The position numbers and the translations under genes are program-made. Shown piece after piece: positions 45,725 to 58,545 of a DNA stretch of 64,000 nt. The stretch is taken from contig NBAZ01000002.1 of NCBI GenBank assembly GCA_002794735.1, positions 124,001 to 188,000 of the forward strand, given 5' to 3'. The stretch comes from Pyrrhoderma lamaoense (taxonomy: Eukaryota > Basidiomycota > Agaricomycetes > Hymenochaetales > Hymenochaetaceae). Every line of letters begins with the position of its first letter. Within the stretch, counting starts at the first letter, position 1. The notes under the pieces are model-generated. The model ran no database searches and was not told where the DNA came from. It saw only the letters and a list, made by a program, of their open reading frames with translations.

Positions 45725-48700
45725 ATGCCTAGATACTATACTCTACAAGGTTTGTTGATACTTATGAATTCTGGCTTTCTACAATACTCATTCATATGTC
45801 ATCGATGCTTATCAATTTGATGTCTAGTTCTGCAAGCTGAGCTTGCAAAATCTCAGAGTGATCCTCCGTGTATCGAAAGCTCGATTCCTGAGTCATCTCT
45901 TTACGCAGAGATAATCTTCGGTAACATACTTCAGAGGACATGTACTATCGAACCAGCGTCGCCCCTGATCTGGGGAGAAACGTTTCCTATGTACGTCGTA
46001 TCACCTAGCACTATAGTGATAATGGCTAAAAGCTTTCTATAGAGCGTGCGACTCAGAAAGATCTACGATAACTATACAAGTGAGACTAAGTGATAAGGCT
46101 CATACTTGTGTGTCTCTTTGTGAAATCGCTGTAGGGGACTTGCTATCTTTATGCAAAGACGGTTCAGGTAAAATTGTATCCGTTACTTCTTATTGAAAGG
46201 AGAACTGAATCAGCGAAAGCTCTGCTCCCTCTCCATTATCTTGGAGCACAGAGGCTGAAGAAATCCGGAATAATCTCTTTATTGCTTCGGAATACCGATA
46301 TTTTGATTAACGCTCGCCTCATACAAGACGATCTTACTTGGCAATTGAGTGCTTTAAAAACAAAGTTTGAAGCCAGTGGGCCAAGCCAGACCTCCACTAA
46401 AGAAGAGTCAAGTACGAACAAAAAAATAACTGACAAAATATATAGGAGGATAGACGTATGTATCTTAACTGAGTCATTAATCTGTTGCTGATTTAAAAAT
46501 ATCAGAAGCATCCAAATTTGATGTTAGCTTGGGACATAGCGTTAATTCTGGATGTTGTAAGTCACTAAATAAGTATAAAATTGGTCATATGTTGACCTAC
46601 GTGTAGCTTGCCTCTCTTAGCAAGGAACTTGATAGTCGTCTGGGAAAGCTAATGGAGGAGCTAAAAAAACCTTTTGCAAGCTCACTATTGAAGATTCGAG
46701 CCCTCTGTGGGAAAAACTTGAAAATAATGGGTTCCTAGATCTTGTCACTCAGTGCGGTATCTTCATAAAAACATATATGAGTCGTGAATACCCTGTGCTT
46801 CAGCTCTGTGAAAGGTCAATGCTAGGAGAACTGAAGTTTAGAATAAGGATTATAACTGGCACTTCTGAACCTAAGGAAGCTATTACAGGCAGGGACTAAT
46901 TTATTTTGCTTAAAGTATCCTATTGAATCGACCTTATATCAGAGCTCGACCTGAAAGAGAGCCTGGGACATATCCCTATTCTGGTTACGAAAAAAGGCTC
47001 GACGATATGTATGGAAGGAACGCATGTCGATATTCTTCGTGAGATCGATCTTTGGGTTGAAGAGGAGGGGTCTCCCATCTTTGTACTGCTAGGAGAAAGC
47101 GGAGTTGGAAAGAGTACGATAGCCACAACGGTCGCTGACCTTTACGAGAGAGAAAATCGGTTATGGTGTCATCTCAGCTTCTCACGAGGAAAGAGTGACC
47201 CAAACCTTGTTATCATGGAGATCCTTCGAAGGTTGTCATTAAGTGATCAAAATTTCGAATTTGTATTGAAGGCGTTGCTCCAGTTCAGGGAGTCGGGCGA
47301 CTTCCCTACTGATATAGAGGAGCAATTTATGCTTCACGAGACACTCGAGGAGATATCGGGCATCATAGATAACCCTGTTCTCATAATCCTCGATGATCTG
47401 GACGAGTGTACTAGTATAGAGTCTATAGACCAATGCAAAGAGCTCTTTCGGGTTCTGGAGAAGATCAGTATGCTTCCGGAGAAAATCAAGTTCTTGATCA
47501 CGGCTAAATCAGAGGACGATATCTCCTCGACACTCTTTTCGCAAACTAATTCTCGACTTGTAACACTTGATCTCAAATCGAAGGATGTTCAAAAGGATAT
47601 ACACTCTTACATCAGCTTTGAGCTTGGAAAGCTACGAGTATCCAATCAGCTAAGGGTTCCTGAGGGATGGTCCTGGATGAAAGCATGAACACTCTTAGCC
47701 ATGCATCAGGTGGAAGGTTTATTTGGGCGTCAACAATGACCAAATTTGTTGCCCACAATAGACCAGATCGATTTGAATGTCTAAGATGGTTGACCGAAAA
47801 CGCATCCGCTCTTGATTTGGATAGATTATACGAGACTTTGCTTGACAGTTCTCTATCGATGGGCGGAGTACATAGGGAGATAGTCAAGAAAATACTGTTC
47901 TTGATTTACACAGCCAAAGAACTACTAGTGGATAACGACATTGACAACATCCTTGACCTCCAGGTAGATACAACCGCAGACATCCTATCCCGCCTCCAGA
48001 TACTCGCCAAGTATGAGCCTGGCAAACCCATATCTATGTATCATAGCTCACTATATGAGTACCTCACTTCACCGACCTGTGGGTCCAGCTGTTGGTCTGT
48101 GTGCACAATATCTCAGAGACAGTACATAACTTCACGTTGTTTGATATTATGGGTGATCTACTTCGCTTCAATATATGCGATCTTGAGTCATCGTTTGTAT
48201 TGAACAAGGACGTTCCAGGGCTCGAGGAGAGAATAAGCAATAATATTTCACGGCATTTGCTTTACATATGTCGTTATTGGGCTTATCATCTTCGAGAATT
48301 ACCATACTCGGAGTATATACATGCGAGGTTGAAAGACTTCTCATACACCCATCTACTGGAATGGTTTGAAGTATTAAGTCTCACAGGAAAATTTAGTTGG
48401 GTAATGAGACGTTCGCTTACTTACGCAATTGAATGGATTGGGGTAGGTCAAATTTTTGATATTTGATTATATATAGTCGGGACTAATATAACAATTAGGA
48501 GAGGGATGGAGAACTCTCCACATTTTTGGAGGACGCTATCAAACAAGCCTCTGATTTCTCTGATGTCATATCGCAATGTACACCGCACATATACATCTCT
48601 CTTCTTCCTATGACGATGTACCTATCCCCTATGTCAAAGCACTACTTATCACAGGCAATCTCTCTTCCCCGTGTAAACTATATGAACAGCGGGAGATGTA

Positions 48701-49806
48701 CGGTCAAGGCCGAGTATCCACCTGTCATCGCTTTCTCTTCGAGTGGACTGCGCATCGCATCCAGCATGAGTTCCAGTGTCTATGTGTGGAATGTCGTGGA
48801 CGGCGAACTACTGTTAGGCCCGCTCAAAGGACATACCAGACGGATAAACTCGATATCTTTCTCTAACGATGGCACGACCATCGCAACTGGATCCTCAGAT
48901 AAAACCATCCGACTATGGAAGATAGATGGCTCACCTGACTCCATGACCCTCAATGGACATACAGGTGTGGTCTGGTCGGTCGTTTTCTCGCCAGACCGCA
49001 TACATCTGGCTTCGGCATCTAGTGACATGACCATCCGTACGTGGGATGTGAGAAATGGAGGAGTGCCTGTTAGGGTATTTAGGGGACACTCAAATGCGAT
49101 ATTTGCTCTTGCTTATTCTCCGGATGGAAACTTCATTGCTTCTGGGTCTAAAGATTACTCAATACGTGTCTGGGATAAGAATGATGGGGTCCAAAAGAAA
49201 ATACGAAACTCGCCTAGAAGAGCTGTATTCTCTGTTTCGTACTTACCTGATGGACGCATTGTTTCCGGAAGTAGTCAGACAAGTTTGCAGATCTGGGATG
49301 GCGAATCAAGTACCGAGCTACTTAAAGGACATACAGACATTACCACCTCAGTTTCGGTTTCTTCTGATGGTAAACGGATTATATCAGGATCGTGGGATAA
49401 GTCAATTTGTGTCTGGAATGCGTCAAGTCAGGATCTACTCTTTGAACCACTTAAGGGACATACGGACAAAGTTCATTCCGTTGCCTTTGCACCTGATGGT
49501 AATTGTATTGCATCTAGCTCATATGACGGAACTATCAGGCTCTGGAATGTGACTGCCGAACAAAGCTGGCATCTAGAGGAAAACGGTTGGATCAAAAACA
49601 AGAAAGGTGAATTACTAATATGGATTCCTCCCAAACTCCATGATCATGTTCTAAACGAAAAAACTATTCGTATACTAAATCGTTCTTTCAATATCAAACT
49701 GGACTTCGAGGGTTGTTTTCTTGGTAAACGATGGACTGAATGTTTTCCTTATGTCTCAAAGCATCATGCTATTGAACAGACAACGACAGCATGGAGTGAA
49801 GGCTAA
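45725..49806 (+). CDS. C2-NACHT-WD40 receptor-like protein (fungal NLR); three apparent frameshifts
   Basis: STAND/NLR-type P-loop ATPase, a class used in fungi for non-self recognition and programmed cell death. The N-terminal about 130 residues look like a C2-type module (MPRYYTLQVLQAEL, IIFGNILQRT, LIWGETF, RLSDKAH, GDLLSLC). A helical linker ends CMEGTHVDILREIDLW. The NACHT core has Walker A GESGVGKST (about 47096) and Walker B LIILDDLDEC (about 47380). A winged-helix part ends in the Agaricomycete hallmark SLYEYLTS and TPHIYISLLP. Seven WD40 repeats follow (about 48700-49560), then NGWIKNKKGELLIWIPP. Frame breaks of one base occur at about 46663-46669 (A7), 47675 (GG) and 48140 (TTT). 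Introns are small. Confidence 0.82.
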
Positions 49807-50456
49807 ATCACTGCCTTTTAATGCTCACGTGCGCAATATACAATGTTAACGACCCTCTTCATCTCATTCGGATACAGTCCTCTTTTATAACACTGATAGT
49901 CAATATAATAAATAAGATAGTTGTTCTAGTTATACTAATCACTTAGTATGTATCTAGCACGTAAATGTACATGAATATAGGCAAAGTAGGAGGATTGGGT
50001 AGAATAAAACTAGATGACTGTTCGATTCGAAGTGAAGTTTGAGTTTTACTCAGAATACGGGACTGGTAGACGTTTTGAAGCACTAATTTTGGGGTTACAA
50101 AGGGATGCTTGACTCGGGAATTCTCGGCCCGAGAAGCCAGATTTGCTCGACGCGTCTTATTTACGCACGTGATCTTTCCCAGGCAACGCGTACGATGTAG
50201 GATTGAATTTCATTTATGATTTATTCAAACGTAACACTAGCTTCCATTGAATCTATCATCAGGACAACACACATTCAAGAACTCACATCTTTGCTCTGTT
50301 ATAACTCTCACTCTGAAGCTAATTCGTAAATATCCTAGGAAACTATAATGTTGAGTCTACTTCACCTTGAGCCATCAAAAATAACTATATTCCTAACTAG
50401 GGATCTACACAGTTGAACCACCACAAGTCCTTTTGTGAATCCGTTTAGCCTGCCAT
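49807..50456. other. Spacer between NACHT gene and RTT106-like gene
   Basis: A/T-rich; nothing recognisable. Confidence 0.4.
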
Positions 50457-52067
50457 ATGTCAAAAACTCCTTATGTGGATGCTGTCTCAGCATCACTACC
50501 ATCCGTTTTGAGTGATCTCATCCTGTCATTCGATGTTTACTCTCGAGACAAACTAGAAACTCTTATCCGTTTTTGCGCCGGTGCTAACTGTCCTTCTCGT
50601 ATCGCTGGTCATGCCGATGCTTGGGCAAGTGGCCAATCACGTCTACAATCTCGGCTCACTTCCCTTGATCCAAGGACTGGAGTAAAACGAAGCCGACCTG
50701 ATGAAGAGATCGGCGAAGCTAGTTCATCTACTGCGAATGGGTCCAATGCTCCGAGTAAAAAACAGAAATTAGGAGTAGAAGATGGTAATAATGACTCGCA
50801 ATCCCTGTATACGCTGCACTCGATATCTGTCAATTCGCCAATACGCAAAAAAGTAGACATCTCTCTCAGTATAGAGGCATTACGCTTCTCAAATCCTACA
50901 TCTGGCTCACTTGAGGCTCGTGTACCCTTAAAATCAATCACGCGCGCATTCCTGGTGTCCACTCTCGCAAAAAACAAAAATAAAGAGCAATGGACAATAG
51001 TACTCCTTTCAGCAGATAGCTTTGACAAAAAGGCAGATCCAACAAGTCAAACCCAGATCATGTTTAGTATTGACAAGGATGTTCCGGCTGGTAAAGAGGG
51101 TCTCAAAACTACTCCGGGATCCGATGGATCACAAATAACTCATGCAAAGGGGGACACTACCTTTCCTCTAATAAAGGAATTCCTCTCGTATCTCCCATCA
51201 CATATTCAATTAGTCATAGCAGATAAAAAATCTCAAGCTTTTTCATCTAGCTCTGGTCAACCTTATGTTGATGCATACCGCGGTGCAAAAGAAGGAACCC
51301 TTGTTTTCACAGATTCTGGTCTCCTTTGGGCCAATACTAAACCCTGTGAATTCTTTGCTCTAGAGGATTTGGACCTCGATAGTGAGTCACCTGGAGCGGG
51401 TGGTGTTAAAACACTTAGTGCAACAGGGCGAACAGTCACTGTCTATGTTCGGAGACGTGTCTCTAGAGATGACGAGGACGAGGACGATGAAGAAGAAGTC
51501 TTGGAAGGCGAAGAATCAGAGTTCGCGATGATTGATGGACGGGAATTGGAGAATGTGAACTCGTGGATACGCAAATACCGTAACTTGTTTGGGAGGAAGA
51601 AGGGGAGCCCTGTCGGGGATAAAAAGGGCAAAGGCAAAGCAGAACCTGTACCTATGACTATACAGCAGATTGGCGGAGACGATAGCGACTCAGATGATGA
51701 GGACTTTGAGGCCTCTAGCGAGTCTGATGGAGGAGAGCCATCGAGTGATGACTCCGATGAGGATGCTGGAGATGCTGAAAACGAGGATGAGGAAGAGAGT
51801 GAAGATGATGATGAGGTTGAAGAGGTAGACGGAGACAAGCTTGACCCCGCTCACCACCCACTATTGCGCCCTGGTGCGATGCCGAAGATGAGCAAAGCTG
51901 CCATGGAAGCTGTGGTTAATATGATGACGGGTGATCTGAGGAACGCAGATGAAGAAGGGGGGAAGAAGAGGAAGAAGAGGAAGAAGATGAACTTGCGATG
52001 GAGTAAATCAAACGACCAAATATATCCTAGTGTTATTGAGATATCTGTATATTTATGTTTTTTATAA
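50457..52067 (+). CDS. RTT106-like histone chaperone (tandem PH domains, acidic tail)
   Basis: RTT106-type chaperones bind H3-H4 and help deposit nucleosomes. This is a single exon. Residues 1-60 are helical (SVLSDLILSFDVYSRDKLETLIRF region), then a linker with KRSRPDE and KKQKLG stretches. PH-like modules follow with IRKKVDISLSIEALRF, EQWTIVLLS, then PYVDAYRGAKEGTLVFTDSG, CEFFALEDLD, RTVTVYVRRR and FAMIDGRELENVNSWI. Residues from about 395 on are very acidic. The printed frame ends in a basic tail at 52067, but with one more G in the G6 run at 51957-51962 the frame instead reads a further acidic stretch ending ELAME with stop at 52004-52006. That end is more typical, so I think it is the real one. 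Confidence 0.82.
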   Translation: MSKTPYVDAVSASLPSVLSDLILSFDVYSRDKLETLIRFCAGANCPSRIAGHADAWASGQSRLQSRLTSLDPRTGVKRSRPDEEIGEASSSTANGSNAPSKKQKLGVEDGNNDSQSLYTLHSISVNSPIRKKVDISLSIEALRFSNPTSGSLEARVPLKSITRAFLVSTLAKNKNKEQWTIVLLSADSFDKKADPTSQTQIMFSIDKDVPAGKEGLKTTPGSDGSQITHAKGDTTFPLIKEFLSYLPSHIQLVIADKKSQAFSSSSGQPYVDAYRGAKEGTLVFTDSGLLWANTKPCEFFALEDLDLDSESPGAGGVKTLSATGRTVTVYVRRRVSRDDEDEDDEEEVLEGEESEFAMIDGRELENVNSWIRKYRNLFGRKKGSPVGDKKGKGKAEPVPMTIQQIGGDDSDSDDEDFEASSESDGGEPSSDDSDEDAGDAENEDEEESEDDDEVEEVDGDKLDPAHHPLLRPGAMPKMSKAAMEAVVNMMTGDLRNADEEGGKKRKKRKKMNLRWSKSNDQIYPSVIEISVYLCFL

Positions 52068-52103
52068 AATACGTATAAAAAGAAAAGCAAAGCACAATTA
52101 ATT

Positions 52104-53319
52104 CTACAAAACTACAAGTGGCCTTACTGACTGCAAAACCTCTGCCCTTGTCCGGGACTTGACATCAAGTAATTTGACGTGTAATTGTAGTGTTCCAGCA
52201 AGGAACCCACGTGCTGTAATAATAAATAATAGTTCGTCCCCCCATAAAACAAATTCTTTTCGATCGTTCCGGTCGTATGTGTCATTCCAATCAGTCTCCG
52301 TGACTGGAGCCGGAAAAGCTTCGTCAAACACGCGTTCCGCTTCTACTTCGTCAACACGAGGTGATTGTCCTTGGAAGCCAGACTCGAATTTTGGTGATCG
52401 ACGAACACGGTCACGCCACCAATGAGCAAAGTTTTCGAACCGGACGAGTGAGCCATTGATGGTGAGACGGGATTCGGGGAGGACGGAGACGATGAGAGAT
52501 TGTTTTTCGATTTCGCAGAACTCAAATGCCGAGTAAGGTTGTTGTTCTAGTTGGGCTTTCATAGCTGCTGTTAAGCATAAACGATACGAAGCAATTGGGT
52601 CGGTGATAACCGGTCTACCAGTATTATCGAAGTCTCTGTTTCCTATGAGCCTGTTTTATATCGCTTAGAAGAGTACTTATAAGTAAGGATGAGGAAGTAA
52701 TTCACTTGAGAGCGATATTCCGTGCAAAAATAATAACGGGCTTCACAGCACCGCCATAAAAGGAACACAATCCCGACGTTGTATAACTTACACTCTCAGG
52801 TAATCTTCCCTGTAATACATCCTCAAATAAAACAACCCGTCTTGAGAATCCTGTCCATGTAAAGTCAATGGTTGGTTGACGAGGCGATGTTAGCATCATA
52901 TGAAGTCGCGAGAGTCCGTAGAACGCTGCATCTGCAGCAAGGTTTCGAAGAGCTAGGTCTGTATCCATGGTACGCGGTAACGCTCGATAAGATAGTGGGA
53001 GTATGTTATACCCACTCATGTATTCAACAATGATGGAGAATAGTTCAGGATTTCTGTCAACATGCATTATTGAACTACCAGACTCTGCAAATTCGCCAAA
53101 GAAGAAGGCAGTAAAGTAATTTGGACTGAAAGTATTGAGTTAGTATATTTGGACTGGGGCCTAACGTCCAACAGCTCGGGATTCAAAGACTTACGCATCG
53201 AATTCAAGCTGACTTCTACGTAGTGTGAATTCTTCATCTCGGACACATACCACAAATTTTGCCTGAGTATTATTGGATAGAGCAGTTATGGCTGTTATTG
53301 GGGAGCCGGGTGCAGACAT
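52104..53319 (-). CDS. BTB/POZ (KCTD-like T1) domain protein
   Basis: Exons 53319-53195, 53125-52706 and 52650-52104 join in phase into 363 residues. After MSAPGSPITAIT comes a BTB fold: VVCVRDEEFTLRRSQLEFDA, PNYFTAFFFGEFAESG, MHVDRNPELFSIIVEYMSGY and RNLAADAAFYGLSRL. The C-terminal half is a conserved fungal extension (FTWTGFSRRVVLFEDVLQG; IASYRLCLTAAMK; FENFAHWWRDRV). BTB proteins commonly act as adaptors for cullin-3 ligases; the partner is unknown. The gene converges on the RTT106-like gene, the two stop codons being about 50-100 bp apart. Confidence 0.85.
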
Positions 53320-54119
53320 ACAGTAAGTCTAATCGTAAAGTAAAAGACAGGGTGCAGAGAAAGGCGTTAAAGAGTGGGGTGACATTAGTAACGACAACGA
53401 CAACAATCAGACATTAAGGACAAAACAAAGCATTGGGTTACAGACGAGCCACGACTCTGGGAACCACCAAAAAGGCGTCGAATGATTAATACAAGTGGCT
53501 GTCTGGTAGCTTTGTTCGATATTTAATTGTGAGAAGATCGGTACCCTGATAGGGTTACCTTATAAAAACATAGAAGCACCGAGAATCAATGGTAATGAGA
53601 CTGCTCACCCTAGGAGATAAAGATATAGATCAAAACCTGGAAGCCTTGATAACCGATCAATTGGAGTTATTATCAACTTGATACAGATATACACTGACTT
53701 ACGGGCTATAATGCTTTAGTTATGCAAAATAAAATTGACTCGTCTGGGTATCTCGCCAAGTATAAAACAGGTATCGAAGGAATAGGAGAAGAGTCAAGAT
53801 AATTATACAAAGTTAATTAATGCAAATCTAGCATGGGGGGAAATGGGGACCTAGAAATGCGATTATAATAAAAAAGAAATAATCAGAATTTTGTCTAGCT
53901 CGATAATGATAAATAAAAACGATCGGGTGAGGGTTCGTATAAATTCTAAAATTGGGTCCGCTCACGTGCAGTGATCGACGGGGATACTCGTTACGGAAGT
54001 CCAAGTTTTTCGCAGTTCTAAGGTCACCCGTTTCTAAGTTGTGTCCCTCCCTCCTCCTCAAACGATTCGCTTTGATATCTTCCCCCTATCAACTTGCGAA
54101 CGCTACCTCTGTACACCAT
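53320..54119. other. Divergent spacer between BTB gene and RPO41
   Basis: About 800 bp with both promoters. Nothing else is recognised; the frame at 53828-54061 on the minus strand has no recognisable content. Confidence 0.45.
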
Positions 54120-57100
54120 ATGATTCCGCTCACTCGACGCTCATCGAAGAGGAAGCTCGAGACGGCTTTATTGTCCTACTCTCGTCAAAGTCTTCCTCGT
54201 CCTGCTCGCTACTCGACTCCTTCAAAACGGAACAATGCCCAAGCGATGCTGGAACACAAACCCTCTGCTCATAGCTACTCGAAGGACTTACAAAATGATA
54301 GCTTGATGTACAGCGTGTTTGACGGTTGGGACGACAATGGTATGAGTGCCTTCTTGCAACGGAGGATTCCATATACCATTCTTCCGACTCCTAGTCCAAT
54401 GGATTCTCCATCGACCCTAAGCGACGTCATCCTTACTAGCTCACAAATTCAGGACTCCCTATCTATCATAGATACATGCTTACATGACTGCTTCGATGTA
54501 AACCGAGCACAATTCGTCTTTGACCGAATTCGTGAAAAGCCAAATGCAAAAACAATTTTAGAACCTCGCATCTACAATCTTTTTTTGGAAGCATATCTGA
54601 AATTAAGTGAAAAGGACACCGGGAACTTCCTTATGCTACTCCAGAGGTCTTGGACTCTCTTCAACGATATGGAAAGTGGGAGAGATAAAGTTCCACCTGT
54701 TGCTAGTACATATGCAATAATGCTGAAAACATGGTTACGGTAAGCCTACGTGGAATCCTTGAATTCGTTAACCGATACTTATATGATATTGTATTGGCTT
54801 CTGTAGGAGATATACAAGTATAGACCCTAACGCTAGCACAGCAGACCTGGAAGTCATTGCAGAACGTTCGCCGGCGGACTTACTTCGGTGTATGCTCAAT
54901 CGCAAAATTGATTTAATGTCTGTTATTGCAGACCGTTGCCTCGATTCTAGCGATGCAGACGAAATTTTGCATGCCCTTCAACGTGCTGCCACGGAATCGG
55001 GTAATTTCGCGGTACTAAAAGAGCTCGGCGAACTGAAGTCCATTGGCACAGACCCTTTGGCAGATGTTCCTGAAGTCATTCCCGTCAAGTCTCATAAGGT
55101 ATGCTATATTTGACATTAAATATCACTAGTTCTAACTTGCTCTGTAGTCCTCTCTGCCTTTAGCATCTGACCTTCCTGAAGGGGCATTAAACGAATCTAT
55201 CCAAAAAACGGAGACAGATGACTCAGATGGGACACCTTTCAACATCGCGAACCTGCGTAAATATCTAGCTGAGGTTGCATATGCACAGAGAGTCCTTACC
55301 GATGATGTTGCTTCGCGTCAAAAGCTATTAGAGGCATCTGTGTACGACCTTGCTGTCCAGAGAATGAGGAAGGAAGCTGAACAACTAGAAGGAGCTGGTG
55401 TCAATAATTCTGGGAGACTGAAGTCTGCTCAGCTTCAGAAATGGATGTTCGAATGGCACAAAGCCCTCCAGGAGAAAATCGCCGCCGAAGTTGCATATCT
55501 TGTTGAGCAAGAAGCCAGTATTTCCAATACACGAGTGGACAATTCATCAACGACCCGTATGCGCATGGGTCCTTTCTTGTCGTTGCTAAAACCCGAGAAG
55601 CTCTCACTCATCACTATTTTGGAGCTTATGCGTCTTCAAGGGACCGGTGGTGTTAATGAGGGTATGAAGATGGCACGAGCATTACTTACGGTTGGAAAGG
55701 CTGTTGAGATGGAATACAAGGCTGAAATACTGAAAAAGAACAACATTCCTGTTCCTACTGTAACTAACCGATCGATCGAAAATGGATATTTCACTCTCAA
55801 AGCTTACGAGAGTATGAAAGAATGGAGAAAAACGGTCTCAGACCATCTTGAGGAATCCCAAGACTGGTCAAGTGAGTGGACACAAGCTATTCGAGCACGC
55901 GTGGGTAGTTTCCTCGTGGATATATTAATGGAAGTTGCCATGATCAAACGCAAAGCAATTGACAAGACTACGGAAAAGAAGTGTATGTAATATACTAATT
56001 TTCTATATTGTGTCTTCATACTAAAGTGAATACATCAGATCTGAAATGCACCCAGTATTCTATCACTCTTATGAATATGTACGTGGGCATAAGTTGGGTG
56101 TTATCCGCCTTAACCCTATAGTTGCCGAACGTCTATCAAAAGATGACATAAAAGCAACACTTCATCCGCGACATTTGCCCATGCTTATTGCCCCGAAGCC
56201 GTGGACAGGTACCGAAGAAGGCGGGTATATATATAATAAGAGTACGTACTTTTCTGTTTTCAAATTACTTTTCCTGCTTATGATACTAATATATTTACTT
56301 AGGTAATCTCATGCGGCTTAAGGATACTCAAGAACAACTAAACTACTTAAAGGATGCGGTCAAACTCGGACACGTAAACTACGTTCTTGAAGGGCTGAAT
56401 ATCTTAGGAAGTACCCCGTGGAAGGTTAATCGTGATGTCTTCGATGTTGTGTTAGAAGTCTGGAATTCTGGGAAACGCTTCGGGAAAATTCCAGAAGCGA
56501 ATTACTCAGCTCCTGAGCCCGTTAGGCCTGGTGATTATGACACAAATCTTGAGGCAAAGTCTAGGTACATGCAAGAAGTGAGGCAATGGCAACTAATGAG
56601 ATCGAATAATCACTCTACGAGATGTGGTGTTAATTATAAAGTTGAGATTGCTCGTACGGTAAGTTTCTCTTCTATCTTTGATTTATCTTGAATAATTATG
56701 ACTCAAAAATAAATCTAGTTCTTGAATGATACTATGTATTTCCCGCATAACATCGACTTCCGAGGACGTGCCTATCCTATTCCTCCGCATCTGAATCATA
56801 TTGGTGATGACTTAAGTCGTGGTCTCATGCAATTTGCAGAGGCTAAACCATTAGGTCAAACCGGTTTACGTTGGCTGAAGATTCACATTGCAAATTTGTA
56901 CGGTTTCGATAAAGGCAGCTTTGAGGAGCGTGTCCAATTCACTCAGGATCACCTGGACGATATCATGGATAGCGCAGAAAACCCTCTTAATGGTAAACAG
57001 TGGTGGACGAAGGCTGATGACCCATGGCAATGCTTGGCAGCCTGCAAGGAACTGACGAAGGCGATCAAATCCGGGGATCCAGAAAGCTATGCGTCATCTC

Positions 57101-58545
57101 TTCCTGTGCATCAAGACGGTACTTGTAATGGTCTTCAGCATTATGCCGCTTTGGGTGGAGATATGCAAGGAGCTAGGCAGGTTAACCTGGATGTCACCGA
57201 TCGTCCTGCTGATGTCTATACTCACGTCGCCGAGATGGTTGAGGAACAAGTTGCAAAAGATGTAGAAAAGGGGAATAAGTACGCTATTATGCTTCAAGGC
57301 AAGATAGCTCGCAAAGTTGTAAAACAGACGGTCATGACAACTGTGTACGGTGTCACGTACGTTGGCGCTCGTGCTCAGATTGAGAAGCAGCTCAAAGACC
57401 GTGGTGACGTACCAGTTCACGAAGCCTTCGATGCATCTGCGTATCTTGCAAGGAAGGTCATTGCATGTATCGGTAACTTGTTCTCTGGTGCAAAAGAAAT
57501 CCAGAATTGGCTTACTATCTCTGCGCGATTGATCGCCAAGTCTATACCACGTGCCCGTATCGAAGAGGCAATCAAGGAAGGAAGCTTCAGGACTGAAAAG
57601 AAAGTTGACAAGAAGGGAACCGTTCGTGTTCTTCCTATGGCTCAACTTCCCAAAGAACAAATGACTAGTGTTATCTGGACAACTCCACTTGGTCTTCCTG
57701 TAGTCCAACCATACCGTAAGACCAAGAGGAAACAGATTATGACTAGCATTCAATCTGTGTTCATCAGTGACCCTAACGCACCATCCGAAGTCAACTCAAC
57801 GAAGCAGGCAACTGCTTTCCCGCCAAACTTTGTTCACAGCCTCGATGCTACTCACATGATGTTAACAGCCATTAACTGTGCTCAACAGGGTCTGACGTTC
57901 GCTAGCGTTCATGACTCATACTGGACACATGCAGCGGACGTTGATAAGATGAATAGCACCATTCGAGAAACATTTATTGCTCTACACGAATCAAATGTTC
58001 TTAAGAAGCTAGATGAAGAGGTACGTTTTCTTCCGTTACCTATTTATATGTATCTTTGCTGACTAATTTTTTTCACGTTCGACTATATATAGTTCCGGAT
58101 GCGTTACGCCGATTTCCAGGTCCCTATCTTGTCCCTTCGTGGCACCAAGCTCAAGGACATCATAAAAATTCCTTCATCCTTAGTTGCTAGTGGCGAAGAG
58201 GCTACGAAGAAACTTTCAGAATTGAAGGGCGAGGAGATCTTGATAAGTGGTGTTGAAGTTGATGCAAAGAACAGAAAGGAGCTAGCTGAGGAGCCCTCTG
58301 TGACTTTGACTTCTGGTGACTGTGTTGAGGATGATGCAACCGCTTCTGATGCCGACGTCGATGCTGAAGCTGAGGAAGAAACTACGCCAAAGAAACGGAG
58401 AAGGAGAGCAGCCTCTGGAGATGTCAGTGGAGAAGCAGATGTTATGAGCAAGTTTGTTAATCTTGTTGACCTTCTGCCTCCTCTCCCGCAGAGAGGTTCA
58501 TTTGATGTGAAGAGGATTATCGAGTCTAAATACTTCTTCTCATAA
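54120..58545 (+). CDS. RPO41: Mitochondrial DNA-directed RNA polymerase
   Basis: T7-like single-subunit polymerase that transcribes the mitochondrial genome. Seven exons (54120-54739, 54807-55098, 55148-55980, 56039-56241, 56303-56658, 56719-58020, 58093-58545) join in phase into 1,352 residues. The first about 40 residues are Arg/Ser-rich without acidic clusters (MIPLTRRSSKRKL), a likely targeting peptide. Family motifs: NIDFRGRAYPIPPHLNH, the motif A region QDGTCNGLQHYAALGGD with catalytic Asp, KQTVMTTVYGVTYVGAR (motif B with Lys and Tyr) and FASVHDSYWTHA (motif C with the second Asp). It ends ...IIESKYFFS, close to the family's FAFS end. An acidic/basic insert (about residues 1265-1320) precedes the end. 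Frame intact throughout. Confidence 0.95.

Noticed and set aside
51443..51838. Poly-Ser minus-strand frame
   Set aside because: Complement of the acidic GAT/GAG-rich part of the RTT106-like gene.
54130..54372. Ser-rich minus-strand frame
   Set aside because: Antisense to the first exon of RPO41.
57094..57753. 219-codon minus-strand frame
   Set aside because: Antisense to the catalytic exon of RPO41; long only because of codon bias on the coding strand.
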